A stretch of 64,000 bases of DNA from Duganella sp. OV510 (GTDB lineage Bacteria; Pseudomonadota; Gammaproteobacteria; Burkholderiales; Burkholderiaceae_D): the NCBI RefSeq assembly GCF_900100205.1, contig NZ_FNEQ01000001.1, positions 434,001 to 498,000 of the forward strand, given 5' to 3'. The position numbers and the translations under genes were made by a program. A model generated the notes under the pieces. That model ran no database searches, was not told where the DNA came from, and was given only the letters and a program-made list of their open reading frames with translations. Shown here piece after piece: positions 17,901-26,935 of the stretch (positions are counted from its first letter, which is position 1; each line of letters opens with the position of its first letter).

Positions 17901-18271
17901 GGAGTCATCATGTCCAGATTCAGGCCATCCAGGTCGATCACTTTGAGGCCGTAGTTTTCGCCTGCCACCACCACTTCGGCGCGGCCGATGGCAGTGCCGT
18001 TCACCTTGATGACCAGCGGTTCGCCGGCCAGCACATCCAGTTCCACCACGCTGTCGGCGCCGATATTCATCAGCTCTTCCAGCGAGATGCGGGCCGAACC
18101 CACTTCCAGCGTCAGCGTCACCGGGATCTTGCGCATCATGGCCGGCAGGTCGCGGCGCGGCGCAGCGGCAGGCAGATCGGTCAGCTCCGCGCCCGGCTGG
18201 TCGATGATCATCTCTTCGGACAGGTCTTCCAGCAGGGCGTCGCTAGGATTGGCTACGTTCATGTTCATCAT
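17897..18271 (-). CDS. fliN: Flagellar motor switch protein FliN
   Basis: A single C-terminal SpoA/SPOA domain (about 48-115 of 124 residues) with RKIPVTLTLEVGSARISLEE and VVELDVLAGEPLVIKVNG. FliN makes the lower rim of the C-ring and docks FliH. Start ATG 18271 shares a base with the fliM stop (TAATG). The N-terminal 45 residues are acidic, as in short FliN proteins. Confidence 0.95.
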   Translation of the reverse strand: MMNMNVANPSDALLEDLSEEMIIDQPGAELTDLPAAAPRRDLPAMMRKIPVTLTLEVGSARISLEELMNIGADSVVELDVLAGEPLVIKVNGTAIGRAEVVVAGENYGLKVIDLDGLNLDMMTP

Positions 18272-19167
18272 TATTCTGCGTCTTCAAAAGAGGTTAAACA
18301 GAGTTTGCCTTTGTGCTCGGTGACTGCGGCGGTAAACAGGCGCGAATCTTCGAGCAGGACGTCGGCCCTCGCCAGGCTGATCGGGATGACGTCGCCAACC
18401 TGCAAATCGTACAAGCTGCCCAGCGACACTTCCTTGCTGGCCAGCCGGCCCACCAGGCCGACCTGCAGGCGCTGCGCCAGCGGTGCGGCGCTCTTGGCCT
18501 TCTTGCCGTTGTCGCGGTCGCGCAGCAGGCCGCGCAGCACGCTGGACATCAGCTGCTTGTCGAGCGCAAACCAGAACTGGCCGGTGGCGCCGCTGCTGAC
18601 GTCGGCGACAGTGACGGTGATGGCCCAGCTGCCCTTGGGCGGATGCGAGCCGGGCGCCGGCTTGAATTCGTTGTCGACGGGCTCGTGCGCCTCGCCTTCG
18701 GCCAGCGCCGGCTTGTCGCTGGCGGGCAGGTTGAGCTCGATGCGGCCGGCCAGCGTGCCAGCCAACTGTTGCCCCAGTACCACAGCCAGGCGCTCCTCGG
18801 TGGCGGTCACGCGCACCGTGCTTTCATCCACTGCGGCGGCGGTGTCGCTTTTGGCGTCGGCCTTGGCGCCGCTGCCGTAGCGGTAATTCAGCACGCTGAG
18901 CAGCACCTTGCGTTCCATCGAAAAGGCGATCTGGCCGGCCGGTGCGGCAAAGCTCAGCCAGCGGCTGCGGATCTCGCTGCCTTCCAGGCGGCTGAAGGCG
19001 ACGTCGTCGACCTGAAAGCCGCCCCAGTAGCGGCGATTCATATTCAGGCGCATGGATTGCGCCAGATCGTCGCGCAACTGGGCCGCAAAGATATGCAGCA
19101 AATGTACCGGACGCCCCAGCAGGCTTGGGTCCAGCACTTGATGTTGCGTCTGTTTTGTCGTTGTCAT
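18271..19167 (-). CDS. fliM: Flagellar motor switch protein FliM, divergent lateral type
   Basis: The 298-residue protein is shorter than the usual ~330. The C-terminal SpoA domain (about 220-298, LQVGLVGRLASKEVSLGSLY and LQVGDVIPISL) is clear, but the N-terminal CheY-P-binding peptide of chemotactic FliM (LSQ-EIDALL type) is missing; the protein instead begins MTTTKQTQHQVLDPSLLGRP. The central domain is only weakly like the CheC-type fold and has a Lys/Ala/Asp-rich insertion around 100-115. It is the first gene of the export-gate operon and is assigned from the SpoA domain plus position before fliN. Confidence 0.85.
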   Translation of the reverse strand: MTTTKQTQHQVLDPSLLGRPVHLLHIFAAQLRDDLAQSMRLNMNRRYWGGFQVDDVAFSRLEGSEIRSRWLSFAAPAGQIAFSMERKVLLSVLNYRYGSGAKADAKSDTAAAVDESTVRVTATEERLAVVLGQQLAGTLAGRIELNLPASDKPALAEGEAHEPVDNEFKPAPGSHPPKGSWAITVTVADVSSGATGQFWFALDKQLMSSVLRGLLRDRDNGKKAKSAAPLAQRLQVGLVGRLASKEVSLGSLYDLQVGDVIPISLARADVLLEDSRLFTAAVTEHKGKLCLTSFEDAE

Positions 19168-19765
19168 GTATTGGCCATGGCGGTTAATTCTTTCCTACTC
19201 CTCCATCATCGCACTATCCAGCTAAAAACTGGTTACTTGCTGCGCAATTTTTTATAAAAGTAGGAAGATCTCGGCATCAGCATACCTGAAAATTCACATT
19301 ATTGCTAACCAACAATATTTGCTTCAAAAATTTCCTCCAAGACAAATATCGCTTTACAAGAATGTTGCTAGTCGGTAAGCTTAGTTCAGATTGTCGGCTG
19401 CTTACGCTGCTCCGCAACATACATGAACAAATGGCGCTTAGTAAATGATTTATAACGAGATTTGCTTCGAAATAACAGTTTTCATCGCCCGTCCACGGCG
19501 CGCTGCGGAGATTTGACATTCGACATTTCCGCCACCGCGACCATGCCGACCGCGCCCGACCTTCAAGCAGCAGGCGCGTCCGATTTAGTCCGACATCCGT
19601 ACACTATCTTTCTTGCAAGACTGTGACATGCACAACGGATGTGTAGCAGGTTAGCTATAGATCGTCACTTATTCTTCCATTGCACTTGCTGCTTTTCGGC
19701 AATCTCGCTATGGTAGTCATCTGGATTCAAAGCGGTAAAAACACCGCAAAAACGGGGGTAGCAAG
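19168..19765. promoter_or_regulatory. Divergent intergenic region between fliM and fliE operons
   Basis: About 600 bases without a credible gene, visibly more AT-rich than its surroundings at 19180-19480. It must hold the promoters of both the fliM-flhA and the fliE-fliJ transcripts. I could not find a convincing sigma-54 (TGGCAC-N5-TTGC) or sigma-28 site. A small interrupted inverted repeat TTGC-TGC-GCAA lies near 19238. In Vibrio and E. coli lateral systems the regulator gene lafK occupies this position; no such gene is here. Confidence 0.6.
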
Positions 19766-20116
19766 ATGAGCAACGGATTCTCCAGCCTGATACAGGCCGA
19801 CCTGGCGTCGCTGACCAACGCGGCGCAAGACCTGGCCAGCCAGCACACCCAGATTGCGGCCGCCAACCAGTTTGGCGCGCAAGGCGCGCAGCCAGCCTTC
19901 TCGTTTGCCCAGTCGATGCAAAACGCCATCGACAGCGTCAACGGCCAGGATGTGGCGGCCGGCCAGAAGATGGCCGATGTCGATTCCGGCAAGAGCGACG
20001 ACCTGGTCGGCGCCATGCTGTCCAGCCAGGAAGCCGGCCTGTCCTTCTCGATGTTGATGCAAGTGCGCAACAAAGTCATGGGCGGCCTCGACGAACTGAT
20101 CAAATTACCGCTGTAA
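19766..20116 (+). CDS. fliE: Flagellar MS-ring/rod junction protein FliE
   Basis: The 116-residue protein has the FliE C-terminal pattern SQEAGLSFSMLMQVRNKVMGGLDE and LIKLPL at the very end. FliE links the MS ring to the proximal rod and is the first rod-type export substrate. The start ATG follows CGGGGGTAGCAAG. It heads the fliEFGHIJ operon. Confidence 0.95.
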   Translation: MSNGFSSLIQADLASLTNAAQDLASQHTQIAAANQFGAQGAQPAFSFAQSMQNAIDSVNGQDVAAGQKMADVDSGKSDDLVGAMLSSQEAGLSFSMLMQVRNKVMGGLDELIKLPL

Positions 20117-20137
20117 GCCTCCGCGAAAGCATTTAAC

Positions 20138-21904
20138 GTGATTAACACCTTCAAGTCCGCCTTCGACCGCTGGCGCGCCAATCCGTCGGCGCCGTCGCTG
20201 CCTCCCGCCCTGCTGAAAACCCTGTACCCGCTGCTGATGCTGGCCATCGGCCTGACGGCGCTGGTGCTGATGTATATGTGGAGCAACCAGTCCAGCTACA
20301 AGCCGGTCTTCGGCGCGCGCGAAAAAGTCTCGGCGCCCGACATGATGACCGTGCTCGATGGCGAGCACATCCCTTACCGCATCCACCCGGAAAGCGGCCA
20401 GGTACTGGTGCCGGATTCGATGCTGGGCAAGGTACGCATGCTGCTGGCCGCCAAGGGCGTGACCGCGCAGCTGCCGGCCGGCCTGGAACTGATGGACAAG
20501 AACGACCCGCTGGGCGTGTCGCAATTCGTCCAGGACGTGCGTTTCCGCCGCGGCCTGGAAGGCGAACTGGCGCAATCGATCATGACGCTGGACGCGATTT
20601 CGCATGCGCGCGTGCACCTGTCGATCGCCAAGTCGACCTCCTTCGTGTCGTCGGACGGCGAGAAGTCCTCGGCCTCGGTGGTGGTACAGCTGAAACCGGG
20701 CGCCACCTTGCAGCCGGAAGCGATCGCCGCCGTCATCAACATGGTGTCGGGCAGCGTCGCCAGCCTGTCGCCGGCGCGCGTCAGCCTGGTCGACCAGAGC
20801 GGCAACCTGCTGTCGGCCCACATCGACCTGGCCGACGGCTTTGACGCCGGCACCACTGGCAACGACGCCGCCAGGCGCTACCAGGAACAGGTCAAATCGA
20901 ATATCAAGGGCCTGCTCGGCCCGGTCATCGGCGACGACAACTACCGTATGTCGGTAGCGGCCGACGTCGACAACGACCGCGTCGAAGAAACCGTGGAAAA
21001 ATACGGCGCCGATCCAAAAGTGACCAGCGAAGCGATGCGCGAAGAACAGGACCGCAACCGCCTGGTGATGGGCGTGCCGGGCACGCTGTCCAACCGTCCG
21101 CCGCCAGCCAACGCCAATCCGGCTGCCGCCGCCCAGCAGACCGCCGGCGGCGCCGCCGATCCGAACGCCCAGCAGCCGGACGGCAGCGCGCGCAAGAACG
21201 CCACCACCCGCCAGTACGCGTATGACCGCAGCATCACCCAGACCAAGCGCAGCCGTGGCCGCCTGGAAAAACTGAGCGTGGCCGTGGTGCTGGCGCAAGC
21301 TGCTTCGCCGACGCCGAAAACCGGCTGGAGCGCCGCCGAGATCGCCAACATCGACAAGATCCTGCGCAACGGCCTGGGCATCAACGCCGAGCGCGGCGAC
21401 CAGCTGGTGGTGTCGGCCATGAACTTCCCGGCCAAGGCCGCGCCAGTGGCCTGGTGGGAAGAGCGCGACAACATCGTCGACATGAGCAAGTACGCGATCT
21501 ACGCGGTCGCCGCCCTGCTCGGCTACCTGCTGTTGCTGCGCCCTATCATGCGCCTGATCACCGTGCGCTTTACGCCGGATCCGAAGGAAGCCGCCCGCGT
21601 CGCCGCCGAACGCCGCGCCGCCGAACAGGCTGCCGTGGCCGCCGCCCGCGAAGCCAAGGAAGCCGCCGCCAAGGAACAGGCCGTATTGGCCGACGGCGCC
21701 GCGCCAGGCAGCACGCCAGCGCTGGGCGGCTCTGCCCAGCCAGGCATGCCGGTGGTGCCGCTGCTGGAAAACTACGATCTGCCGCCACCAGGCTCCGCCG
21801 TGGACGTCATGGTCGACCACCTGAAAGTCCTGGCCGCAAAAGAACCGGAACGCGTAGCCGAAGTCGTCAAACAATGGATGCAGAAAAATGGCCGAACTCA
21901 ATAA
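20138..21904 (+). CDS. fliF: Flagellar MS-ring protein FliF
   Basis: In this 588-residue protein, the N-terminal helix (about 27-47) and a second helix around 455-475 (AIYAVAALLGYLLLLRP) bracket the periplasmic ring-building domains, with conserved FVQDVRFRRGLEGELAQSI and ISHARVHLSIAKS. The Pro/Ala-rich loop 320-350 and an Ala/Glu-rich cytosolic stretch (~480-530) follow. The final ~40 residues bind FliG. The start is GTG 20138, with GAAAG upstream; no ATG fits. It overlaps fliG by 17 bases. Confidence 0.97.
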   Translation: MINTFKSAFDRWRANPSAPSLPPALLKTLYPLLMLAIGLTALVLMYMWSNQSSYKPVFGAREKVSAPDMMTVLDGEHIPYRIHPESGQVLVPDSMLGKVRMLLAAKGVTAQLPAGLELMDKNDPLGVSQFVQDVRFRRGLEGELAQSIMTLDAISHARVHLSIAKSTSFVSSDGEKSSASVVVQLKPGATLQPEAIAAVINMVSGSVASLSPARVSLVDQSGNLLSAHIDLADGFDAGTTGNDAARRYQEQVKSNIKGLLGPVIGDDNYRMSVAADVDNDRVEETVEKYGADPKVTSEAMREEQDRNRLVMGVPGTLSNRPPPANANPAAAAQQTAGGAADPNAQQPDGSARKNATTRQYAYDRSITQTKRSRGRLEKLSVAVVLAQAASPTPKTGWSAAEIANIDKILRNGLGINAERGDQLVVSAMNFPAKAAPVAWWEERDNIVDMSKYAIYAVAALLGYLLLLRPIMRLITVRFTPDPKEAARVAAERRAAEQAAVAAAREAKEAAAKEQAVLADGAAPGSTPALGGSAQPGMPVVPLLENYDLPPPGSAVDVMVDHLKVLAAKEPERVAEVVKQWMQKNGRTQ

Positions 21905-22928
21905 CATGGATGATGATGGCGGCGAATACGCCATGCCAACCAAGCTGACGCCGGTGGAACAGGCAGCCATCGTGCTGCTGAGCATCGGCGAAGAGCCGGC
22001 TGCCGCCGTGCTGCGCTGCCTGTCGCGCGAGGAGTTGCTGGAAGTGACGCAAGTGATGTCGCGCATGAGCGGCATCAAGGTGGAGTCGGTGAAGAACGCC
22101 ATGCAGAAGTTCTTCGACGACTACCGCGAGCAGTCCGGCGTGCATGGCGCGTCGCGCTCCTACCTGAAGCGCTCGCTCGACCTGGCGCTGGGTGGCGACC
22201 TCGCCAACACCGTGCTGAACAACATCTACGGCGACGAGCTGCGGCCGAAGATGGCGCGCCTGCAGTGGGCTTCGCCGAAATGGCTGGCCGATTACATCTC
22301 CAACGAACACGTGCAGATGCAGGCGGTGTTCCTGGCTTTCCTGCCCGCCGCGCTGGCCGGCCAGATCATCGACGGCCTGCCGCAGGACACGCGCGACCTG
22401 GTGCTGCTGAACCTGGCGCGCATGGAAGAAGTCGACGCCGACCTGCTGCAGGAACTGGACGAGCTGGTGGACCGCTGCCTGAGCTCCTTCGATTCGCAGG
22501 GCACCAGCGTCGAAGGCATCCGCCAGACCGCCGAGATCCTCAACCGCCTGCCAAGCAACCGCGCGCAGATGGTCGAGCTGCTGCGCGCCCACGATCCGGA
22601 AGTGGTGTCGAAGATCGAACTGTCGATGTACGACTTCTTCATCCTCGGCAACCAGACCGAGCAGGCAATCACCCGCATCCTGGAAGACGTGCCGCTGGAA
22701 CAATGGGCGATCGCGCTCAAGGGCGCCGATGTCGCGGTGCGGGATGCGGTGCTGAAAACCATGCCGAAACGCCAGGCCCAAGCCTTCGAGGACATGATGC
22801 GCCGCGCCGGTCCGGTGCCGATGTCGCGTATCGAACAGACGCGCCAGGAAATCATGGCCACCGTCAAGGCGCTGGCCGACGCCGGCGAAGTCGAGATCCA
22901 GCTGTTTGCGGAACAGGTGGTTGAATGA
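21888..22928 (+). CDS. fliG: Flagellar motor switch protein FliG
   Basis: The 346-residue protein is of standard length. N-terminal LTPVEQAAIVLLSIGEEPAA (FliF binding), middle armadillo-type domain with EILNRLPSNRA, and C-terminal torque domain with LEQWAIALKGADVAVRDAV, KRQAQAFEDMMRRAGPVPMS. It makes the upper C-ring and contacts the stator MotA. It starts inside fliF; an in-frame ATG at 21906 would remove the overlap and is an alternative. ATGA overlap with fliH. Confidence 0.97.
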   Translation: MAELNNMDDDGGEYAMPTKLTPVEQAAIVLLSIGEEPAAAVLRCLSREELLEVTQVMSRMSGIKVESVKNAMQKFFDDYREQSGVHGASRSYLKRSLDLALGGDLANTVLNNIYGDELRPKMARLQWASPKWLADYISNEHVQMQAVFLAFLPAALAGQIIDGLPQDTRDLVLLNLARMEEVDADLLQELDELVDRCLSSFDSQGTSVEGIRQTAEILNRLPSNRAQMVELLRAHDPEVVSKIELSMYDFFILGNQTEQAITRILEDVPLEQWAIALKGADVAVRDAVLKTMPKRQAQAFEDMMRRAGPVPMSRIEQTRQEIMATVKALADAGEVEIQLFAEQVVE

Positions 22929-23641
22929 AGCAGTTCCGTTCTTATCGTTTCCCGCCGCTGGCGCAGTTCACCACCCAGCGCGCGGCGGCGGCTGCCGCGC
23001 AGGGCCATGGTCACGGCCATGGCGGCGACGGTGGCGCGCAGTGGGCCGCATCGGTCAGCGAAGGCTTTGAACAGGGCCAGCGCGACGGTTACGAGATCGG
23101 CCTCGCACGCGGCCAGGAGGACGGCTTTGAAAACGGCCGCCAGGCCGGCCAGGAACAGGGTCGCGAAGAAGGCCGCCACGAAACGCTGGTGGCCTACGAC
23201 CAGATGGCGCGCCCGGTCGACGCCATGCTGAAAAGCCTGAAGAAACTGCGCTCCGACTACCGTGCCGCACAACGCAAGGAAGTGGTGGATCTGGTGGCGA
23301 AAGTCGCGCGCCAGGTCATCCGCGCAGAATTGGCCTTGCAGCCGGTGCAGCTGATGGCGCTGGTCGAGGAAACGCTGGCGTCGATGCCGCCGACCCGCGA
23401 TGAAATCGATGTATTCCTGAATCCGGAAGAACTGAAGCGGATTGCCGAGCTGGACCCGAAACGCTCCAAGCGCTGGAACCTGATCCCCGATGCCCGTCTT
23501 GAGGTAGGGGAATGCCGCATCAAGGCGGGCGATAATGAAGTCGACGCCGGCTGCCATCAACGTCTTGCGGCGGTCATGGAACAGGTCGATAATCAACTGC
23601 AGATCGCCGACAGCGGCGATGAACCGGAGATCGAAGAGTGA
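22925..23641 (+). CDS. fliH: Flagellar export ATPase regulator FliH
   Basis: The 238-residue protein contains the hallmark run of GxxxG helical repeats (about 40-80: GFEQGQRDGYEIGLARGQ and onward), then the conserved DLVAKVARQVIRAEL domain that holds FliI, and a C-terminal part with the V-ATPase subunit E-like fold. A His/Gly-rich patch (GHGHGHGGDGG) precedes the repeats. It links FliI to FliN at the C-ring. It overlaps both neighbours by four bases. Confidence 0.93.
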   Translation: MKQFRSYRFPPLAQFTTQRAAAAAAQGHGHGHGGDGGAQWAASVSEGFEQGQRDGYEIGLARGQEDGFENGRQAGQEQGREEGRHETLVAYDQMARPVDAMLKSLKKLRSDYRAAQRKEVVDLVAKVARQVIRAELALQPVQLMALVEETLASMPPTRDEIDVFLNPEELKRIAELDPKRSKRWNLIPDARLEVGECRIKAGDNEVDAGCHQRLAAVMEQVDNQLQIADSGDEPEIEE

Positions 23642-24951
23642 TCGCAGATGCCTTACGCAATCTGGAACTGGGTTCGGTACCCATGGCGACCCCGACGGGC
23701 CGCCTGGTGGGCGCCTCCGGTTTGTTGCTTGAGGCCGTGGGTTGCCCTTTGCACACCGGCCAGCGTTGCCAGATAGAGACAGTCGGCGGCGAATGGCTGG
23801 ATGCGCAAGTCGTCGGTTTCCGCGAAAAAGTGTCCTATTTGATGCCGTTCAAAAAGGCGGTCGGCCTGACCACCGGCGCCCGCGTGCTGCCCTCCCCTGA
23901 AAAAATCAGCCTGCAGATCGGCTCCGGCTGGCTGGGACGCATGGTCAATGGCCTCGGCGAACCGATCGACGGGCTGGGCAAGCTGACCGGCGATTTCCCG
24001 CTGGAATCGCAACCACCGCGCATCCACCCGCTGCGCAAGAAGCCGGTGACAGAACCGCTGGACGTCGGCGTGCGCGCCATCAATTCCATGCTGACTTTGG
24101 GCAAGGGCCAGCGGGTTGGCCTGATGGCTGGTTCCGGCGTCGGCAAGTCCGTGCTGCTGGGCCTGATGACCCGCCAGACCGTTGCCGACGTGGTGGTGGT
24201 TGGGCTGATCGGCGAGCGTTCGCGCGAGGTGCGCGAGTTTGTCGATATGTCGCTGGGCAAGGAAGGCTTGCAGAAAGCCGTGCTGGTGATCGCGCCGGCC
24301 GATGAAAGCCCGCTGATGCGTGTCATGGCCACCGAGCTGTGCCACTCGATCGCCGCGCACTACCGCGACCAGGGCAAGAATGTGCTGTTGCTGGTCGACT
24401 CGCTGACCCGCTATGCGATGGCGCTGCGCGAAGTGGCGCTGGCGCTGGGCGAGCCGCCAGCAACCAAGGGCTATCCGCCGTCGGTGTTCTCCAACCTGCC
24501 GCAGCTGATTGAATCGGCCGGCAATGGCGAAAACCAGTCCGGCAGCATGAGCGCCATCTACACCGTGCTGGCCGAAGGCGATGACCAGCAGGACCCGGTG
24601 GTGGACACCGCGCGTGCGATTCTCGACGGCCACATCGTGCTGACGCGCGAGCTGGCCGAGCGCGGCCACTATCCGGCGATAGATATTGCGGCATCGATCA
24701 GCCGTTGCATGATGCAAGTGATCGACCACGAACACCAGATGGCGGCGCGCGCGCTGAAGGCCAGCATGTCCCGCCATGACCGCGTGCGTGACCTGATTCC
24801 GCTGGGCGCCTATGTGCCGGGCGCCGATCCGGTCACCGACAAGGCAGTACAGCTGCACCCGAAGGTGGAAGATTTTCTGTGTCAGGGCACCAAGGAAGAA
24901 GCCCCGATTGCCCAGTGCATTGCGCAACTTGAAAAGCTGATGACGACATGA
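23638..24951 (+). CDS. fliI: Flagellum-specific ATPase FliI
   Basis: The 437-residue protein has Walker A AGSGVGKSVLL and Walker B-type VLLLVDSLTRYAMALRE, the F-type ATPase signature PSVFSNLPQLIE and the catalytic glutamate in GLIGERSREVREF. It energises unloading of substrates at the export gate. The GTG start at 23638 lies in GTGA with the fliH stop, so translation is coupled. Its N-terminal FliH-binding segment is short. Confidence 0.96.
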   Translation: MIADALRNLELGSVPMATPTGRLVGASGLLLEAVGCPLHTGQRCQIETVGGEWLDAQVVGFREKVSYLMPFKKAVGLTTGARVLPSPEKISLQIGSGWLGRMVNGLGEPIDGLGKLTGDFPLESQPPRIHPLRKKPVTEPLDVGVRAINSMLTLGKGQRVGLMAGSGVGKSVLLGLMTRQTVADVVVVGLIGERSREVREFVDMSLGKEGLQKAVLVIAPADESPLMRVMATELCHSIAAHYRDQGKNVLLLVDSLTRYAMALREVALALGEPPATKGYPPSVFSNLPQLIESAGNGENQSGSMSAIYTVLAEGDDQQDPVVDTARAILDGHIVLTRELAERGHYPAIDIAASISRCMMQVIDHEHQMAARALKASMSRHDRVRDLIPLGAYVPGADPVTDKAVQLHPKVEDFLCQGTKEEAPIAQCIAQLEKLMTT

Positions 24952-25379
24952 GCCAACATAAAATCCGTAACCTGACCACGCTGGTGGCCCTGCGCAATAC
25001 GGAAGTCGAGCGCTTGCAGACCGAGATGGCGGAAAAGACCAATCTGCGCGACCGTTACCAGAAAAACCTGGAGCGCCTGACCAGCTTGTACACCAATAGC
25101 GGCGCCAGCGGCAATCTGCACCCTGCGCTGGCCGGCAATTGCGGCAATTACAAGCAGGCAGTGATGGCGATGGCCGACAGCCACCGGCTCGACCTGCACA
25201 TGCACGAAGCCGATATGGCGGTTTCGCAACAGGCGCTGAACGCCGCCTGGGCCAAGCGTGAAGTGCTGGGCAAGGTGCTGGACAAGACGCAAAAGGTGGT
25301 AAACCGCGAGCAAAACGCCAAAGAACGCAAGCAACATGACGAATTGGCAACGCAATTGTGGCTGCGCGGCCAAAAATAA
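24948..25379 (+). CDS. fliJ: Flagellar export chaperone/coupling protein FliJ
   Basis: 143 residues, almost all charged alpha-helix suitable for an antiparallel coiled coil, with the segment KVVNREQNAKERKQHDELA near the end as in FliJ. FliJ inserts into the FliI hexamer like the gamma subunit of F1 and binds FlhA. Identification rests on length, coiled-coil character and position right after fliI (ATGA overlap). Confidence 0.88.
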   Translation: MSQHKIRNLTTLVALRNTEVERLQTEMAEKTNLRDRYQKNLERLTSLYTNSGASGNLHPALAGNCGNYKQAVMAMADSHRLDLHMHEADMAVSQQALNAAWAKREVLGKVLDKTQKVVNREQNAKERKQHDELATQLWLRGQK

Positions 25380-25433
25380 GCGCCGTTACAAAAAATTGTC
25401 CCAAATATTTTCATACGGAAACGATTAAGGTCG

Positions 25434-25441
25434 CCCTATAA
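25434..25441 (+). promoter_or_regulatory. Possible sigma-28 type -10 element upstream of fliD
   Basis: CCCTATAA matches six of eight positions of GCCGATAA, 38 bases before the fliD ATG, in the only gap (100 bp) between the early fliE-J operon and fliD. No good -35 box is visible at the right spacing. Late-class control of fliD onward is expected from its content. Confidence 0.25.
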
Positions 25442-25479
25442 CAGGGTACACTTCATTCATCCTTTCCAGGAGCAAGATC

Positions 25480-26898
25480 ATGGCAGTCATCACCGCCCCA
25501 ACCTACGATCCGCAAACCTACGCCGAAGGCCTGGCCAACGATTACGTCAGCTCGACCAAGGCCATTCTCGACCGGCAATCGGCTGCGGCGACTGCCACGG
25601 CCACCGGCTTGACGAAGCTGGGTTCGGCGTTGAGCACCTTCCAGTCGGCGCTGGCGGGCCTGGCCACCGGCACCACCTCGGTCAGCGCCACCAAGGCAAG
25701 CTTCAGCAATACCGCGATCGGCACCGCCACCGCCACTTCGGCAGCGCAGGCCGGCACCTATGCGTTCTACGTGCAGCAGCTGGCCACCGCCGGCCAGGTG
25801 TCGTACAACGTTGCCAGCAGTGACGCCACCAACGCCGGCAGCATGGACGTGGTGCTGATGAACGGCACCACCATCAAGGTCGACCTGGCCAGCGCCGATG
25901 GCGACAAGGACGGCAAACTGAGCGCCAAGGAAGTCGCCGCCGCGATCAACGCCGCCGCCGACAACAAGTCGCAGATCACCGCCTCGACCATGACCATCAA
26001 TGGCGATACCCGCCTGGTGCTGACCTCGAACGCCACCGGCGCCGACAACATCGTCAAGGAAATCAATACCGCCGGCCTCGGCGACGCCAACCTGCAGGCC
26101 GCGCTGGGCACCGGCAACCAGACCGTGTTGACCGCCGCCAGCAACGCCATCGTCTATGCCGGCGGCAAAAACGGCACCAAGATCGAACAGGGGTCGAACA
26201 CCTTCAGCGTGGTCGACGACGTCAAGTTCACCATCACCCAGGCGCAGGGCGTCAACGACGCCGCAGTGACGCTGACCATCGCCGCCGACAACAGCGGCAC
26301 CGCTGCCAACGTGCAGAAATTTGTCGACGCCTACAACGCGCTGCTGGGCAGCATCAAGACGCTGACCGCAGCTGGCGACCACACGCTGACCACGGCTACC
26401 GGCTCAGCCACCACTTCGGCCGACGCCGCTTTCTACAACGACTCCGGCGTGCTCAATCTGCGCGACCGCCTGAATGGCATTCTGCGTGACGCCACCGGCG
26501 GCCAGTCGCTGATCAGCTACGGCCTGATCGCCAACAAGGATGGCACGCTGACGCTGGATTCGGGCCGCCTGAACAAAGCCATCGCCGCCAATCCGGAAGG
26601 CCTGGACAAGCTGTTCGGCCGCGCCGGCATCGGCGTCGACAGCGGCGTGCTGGGCGCGATGAACAAGCTGACCACGCTGTGGACCAGCAGCGCCGGCGGC
26701 CTGATCACGCAGCGCAAGGCACAGAACGACCGCCTGCAAAGCGATCTGACCGACCGTCAGGCTGTGGTGCAAAACCAGTTCGACAACGCCTACAAGCGTT
26801 ATCTGGCGCAGTTCACCGCGCTGCAAACGCTGCAGGCGAACATGACCAACACGTCGAATATGTTCACGGCGATGTTCACGCCTGACAGCGACAGCTGA
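25480..26898 (+). CDS. fliD: Flagellar filament cap protein FliD (lateral LafB position)
   Basis: The 472-residue protein has an N-terminal FliD_N region with DPQTYAEGLANDYV, heptad-rich ends that fold into the D0/D1 legs, a flagellin-type IN motif in the middle (TMTINGDTRLVLTSNATGA) and a C-terminal FliD_C with ISYGLIANKDGTLTLDSGRL and the coiled tail RYLAQFTALQTLQANM. It forms the pentameric cap under which flagellin polymerises. The start ATG follows TCCAGGAGCAAG. Confidence 0.93.
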   Translation: MAVITAPTYDPQTYAEGLANDYVSSTKAILDRQSAAATATATGLTKLGSALSTFQSALAGLATGTTSVSATKASFSNTAIGTATATSAAQAGTYAFYVQQLATAGQVSYNVASSDATNAGSMDVVLMNGTTIKVDLASADGDKDGKLSAKEVAAAINAAADNKSQITASTMTINGDTRLVLTSNATGADNIVKEINTAGLGDANLQAALGTGNQTVLTAASNAIVYAGGKNGTKIEQGSNTFSVVDDVKFTITQAQGVNDAAVTLTIAADNSGTAANVQKFVDAYNALLGSIKTLTAAGDHTLTTATGSATTSADAAFYNDSGVLNLRDRLNGILRDATGGQSLISYGLIANKDGTLTLDSGRLNKAIAANPEGLDKLFGRAGIGVDSGVLGAMNKLTTLWTSSAGGLITQRKAQNDRLQSDLTDRQAVVQNQFDNAYKRYLAQFTALQTLQANMTNTSNMFTAMFTPDSDS

Positions 26899-26935
26899 AG
26901 CAATAACCAGTAATTTTTAGACCGTTTGGTGAATC

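Noticed and set aside
19277..19519. 80-residue minus-strand frame in the fliM-fliE intergenic region
   Set aside because: No ribosome site, mixed composition, no family resemblance, and it lies in an AT-rich regulatory stretch.
20105..22102. 665-residue open frame on the minus strand, opposite fliF
   Set aside because: It lies fully antisense to the unmistakable fliF/fliG genes; its His/Gly/Arg/Gln-rich composition is the usual product of a high-GC third-position strand shadow, with no recognisable domain.
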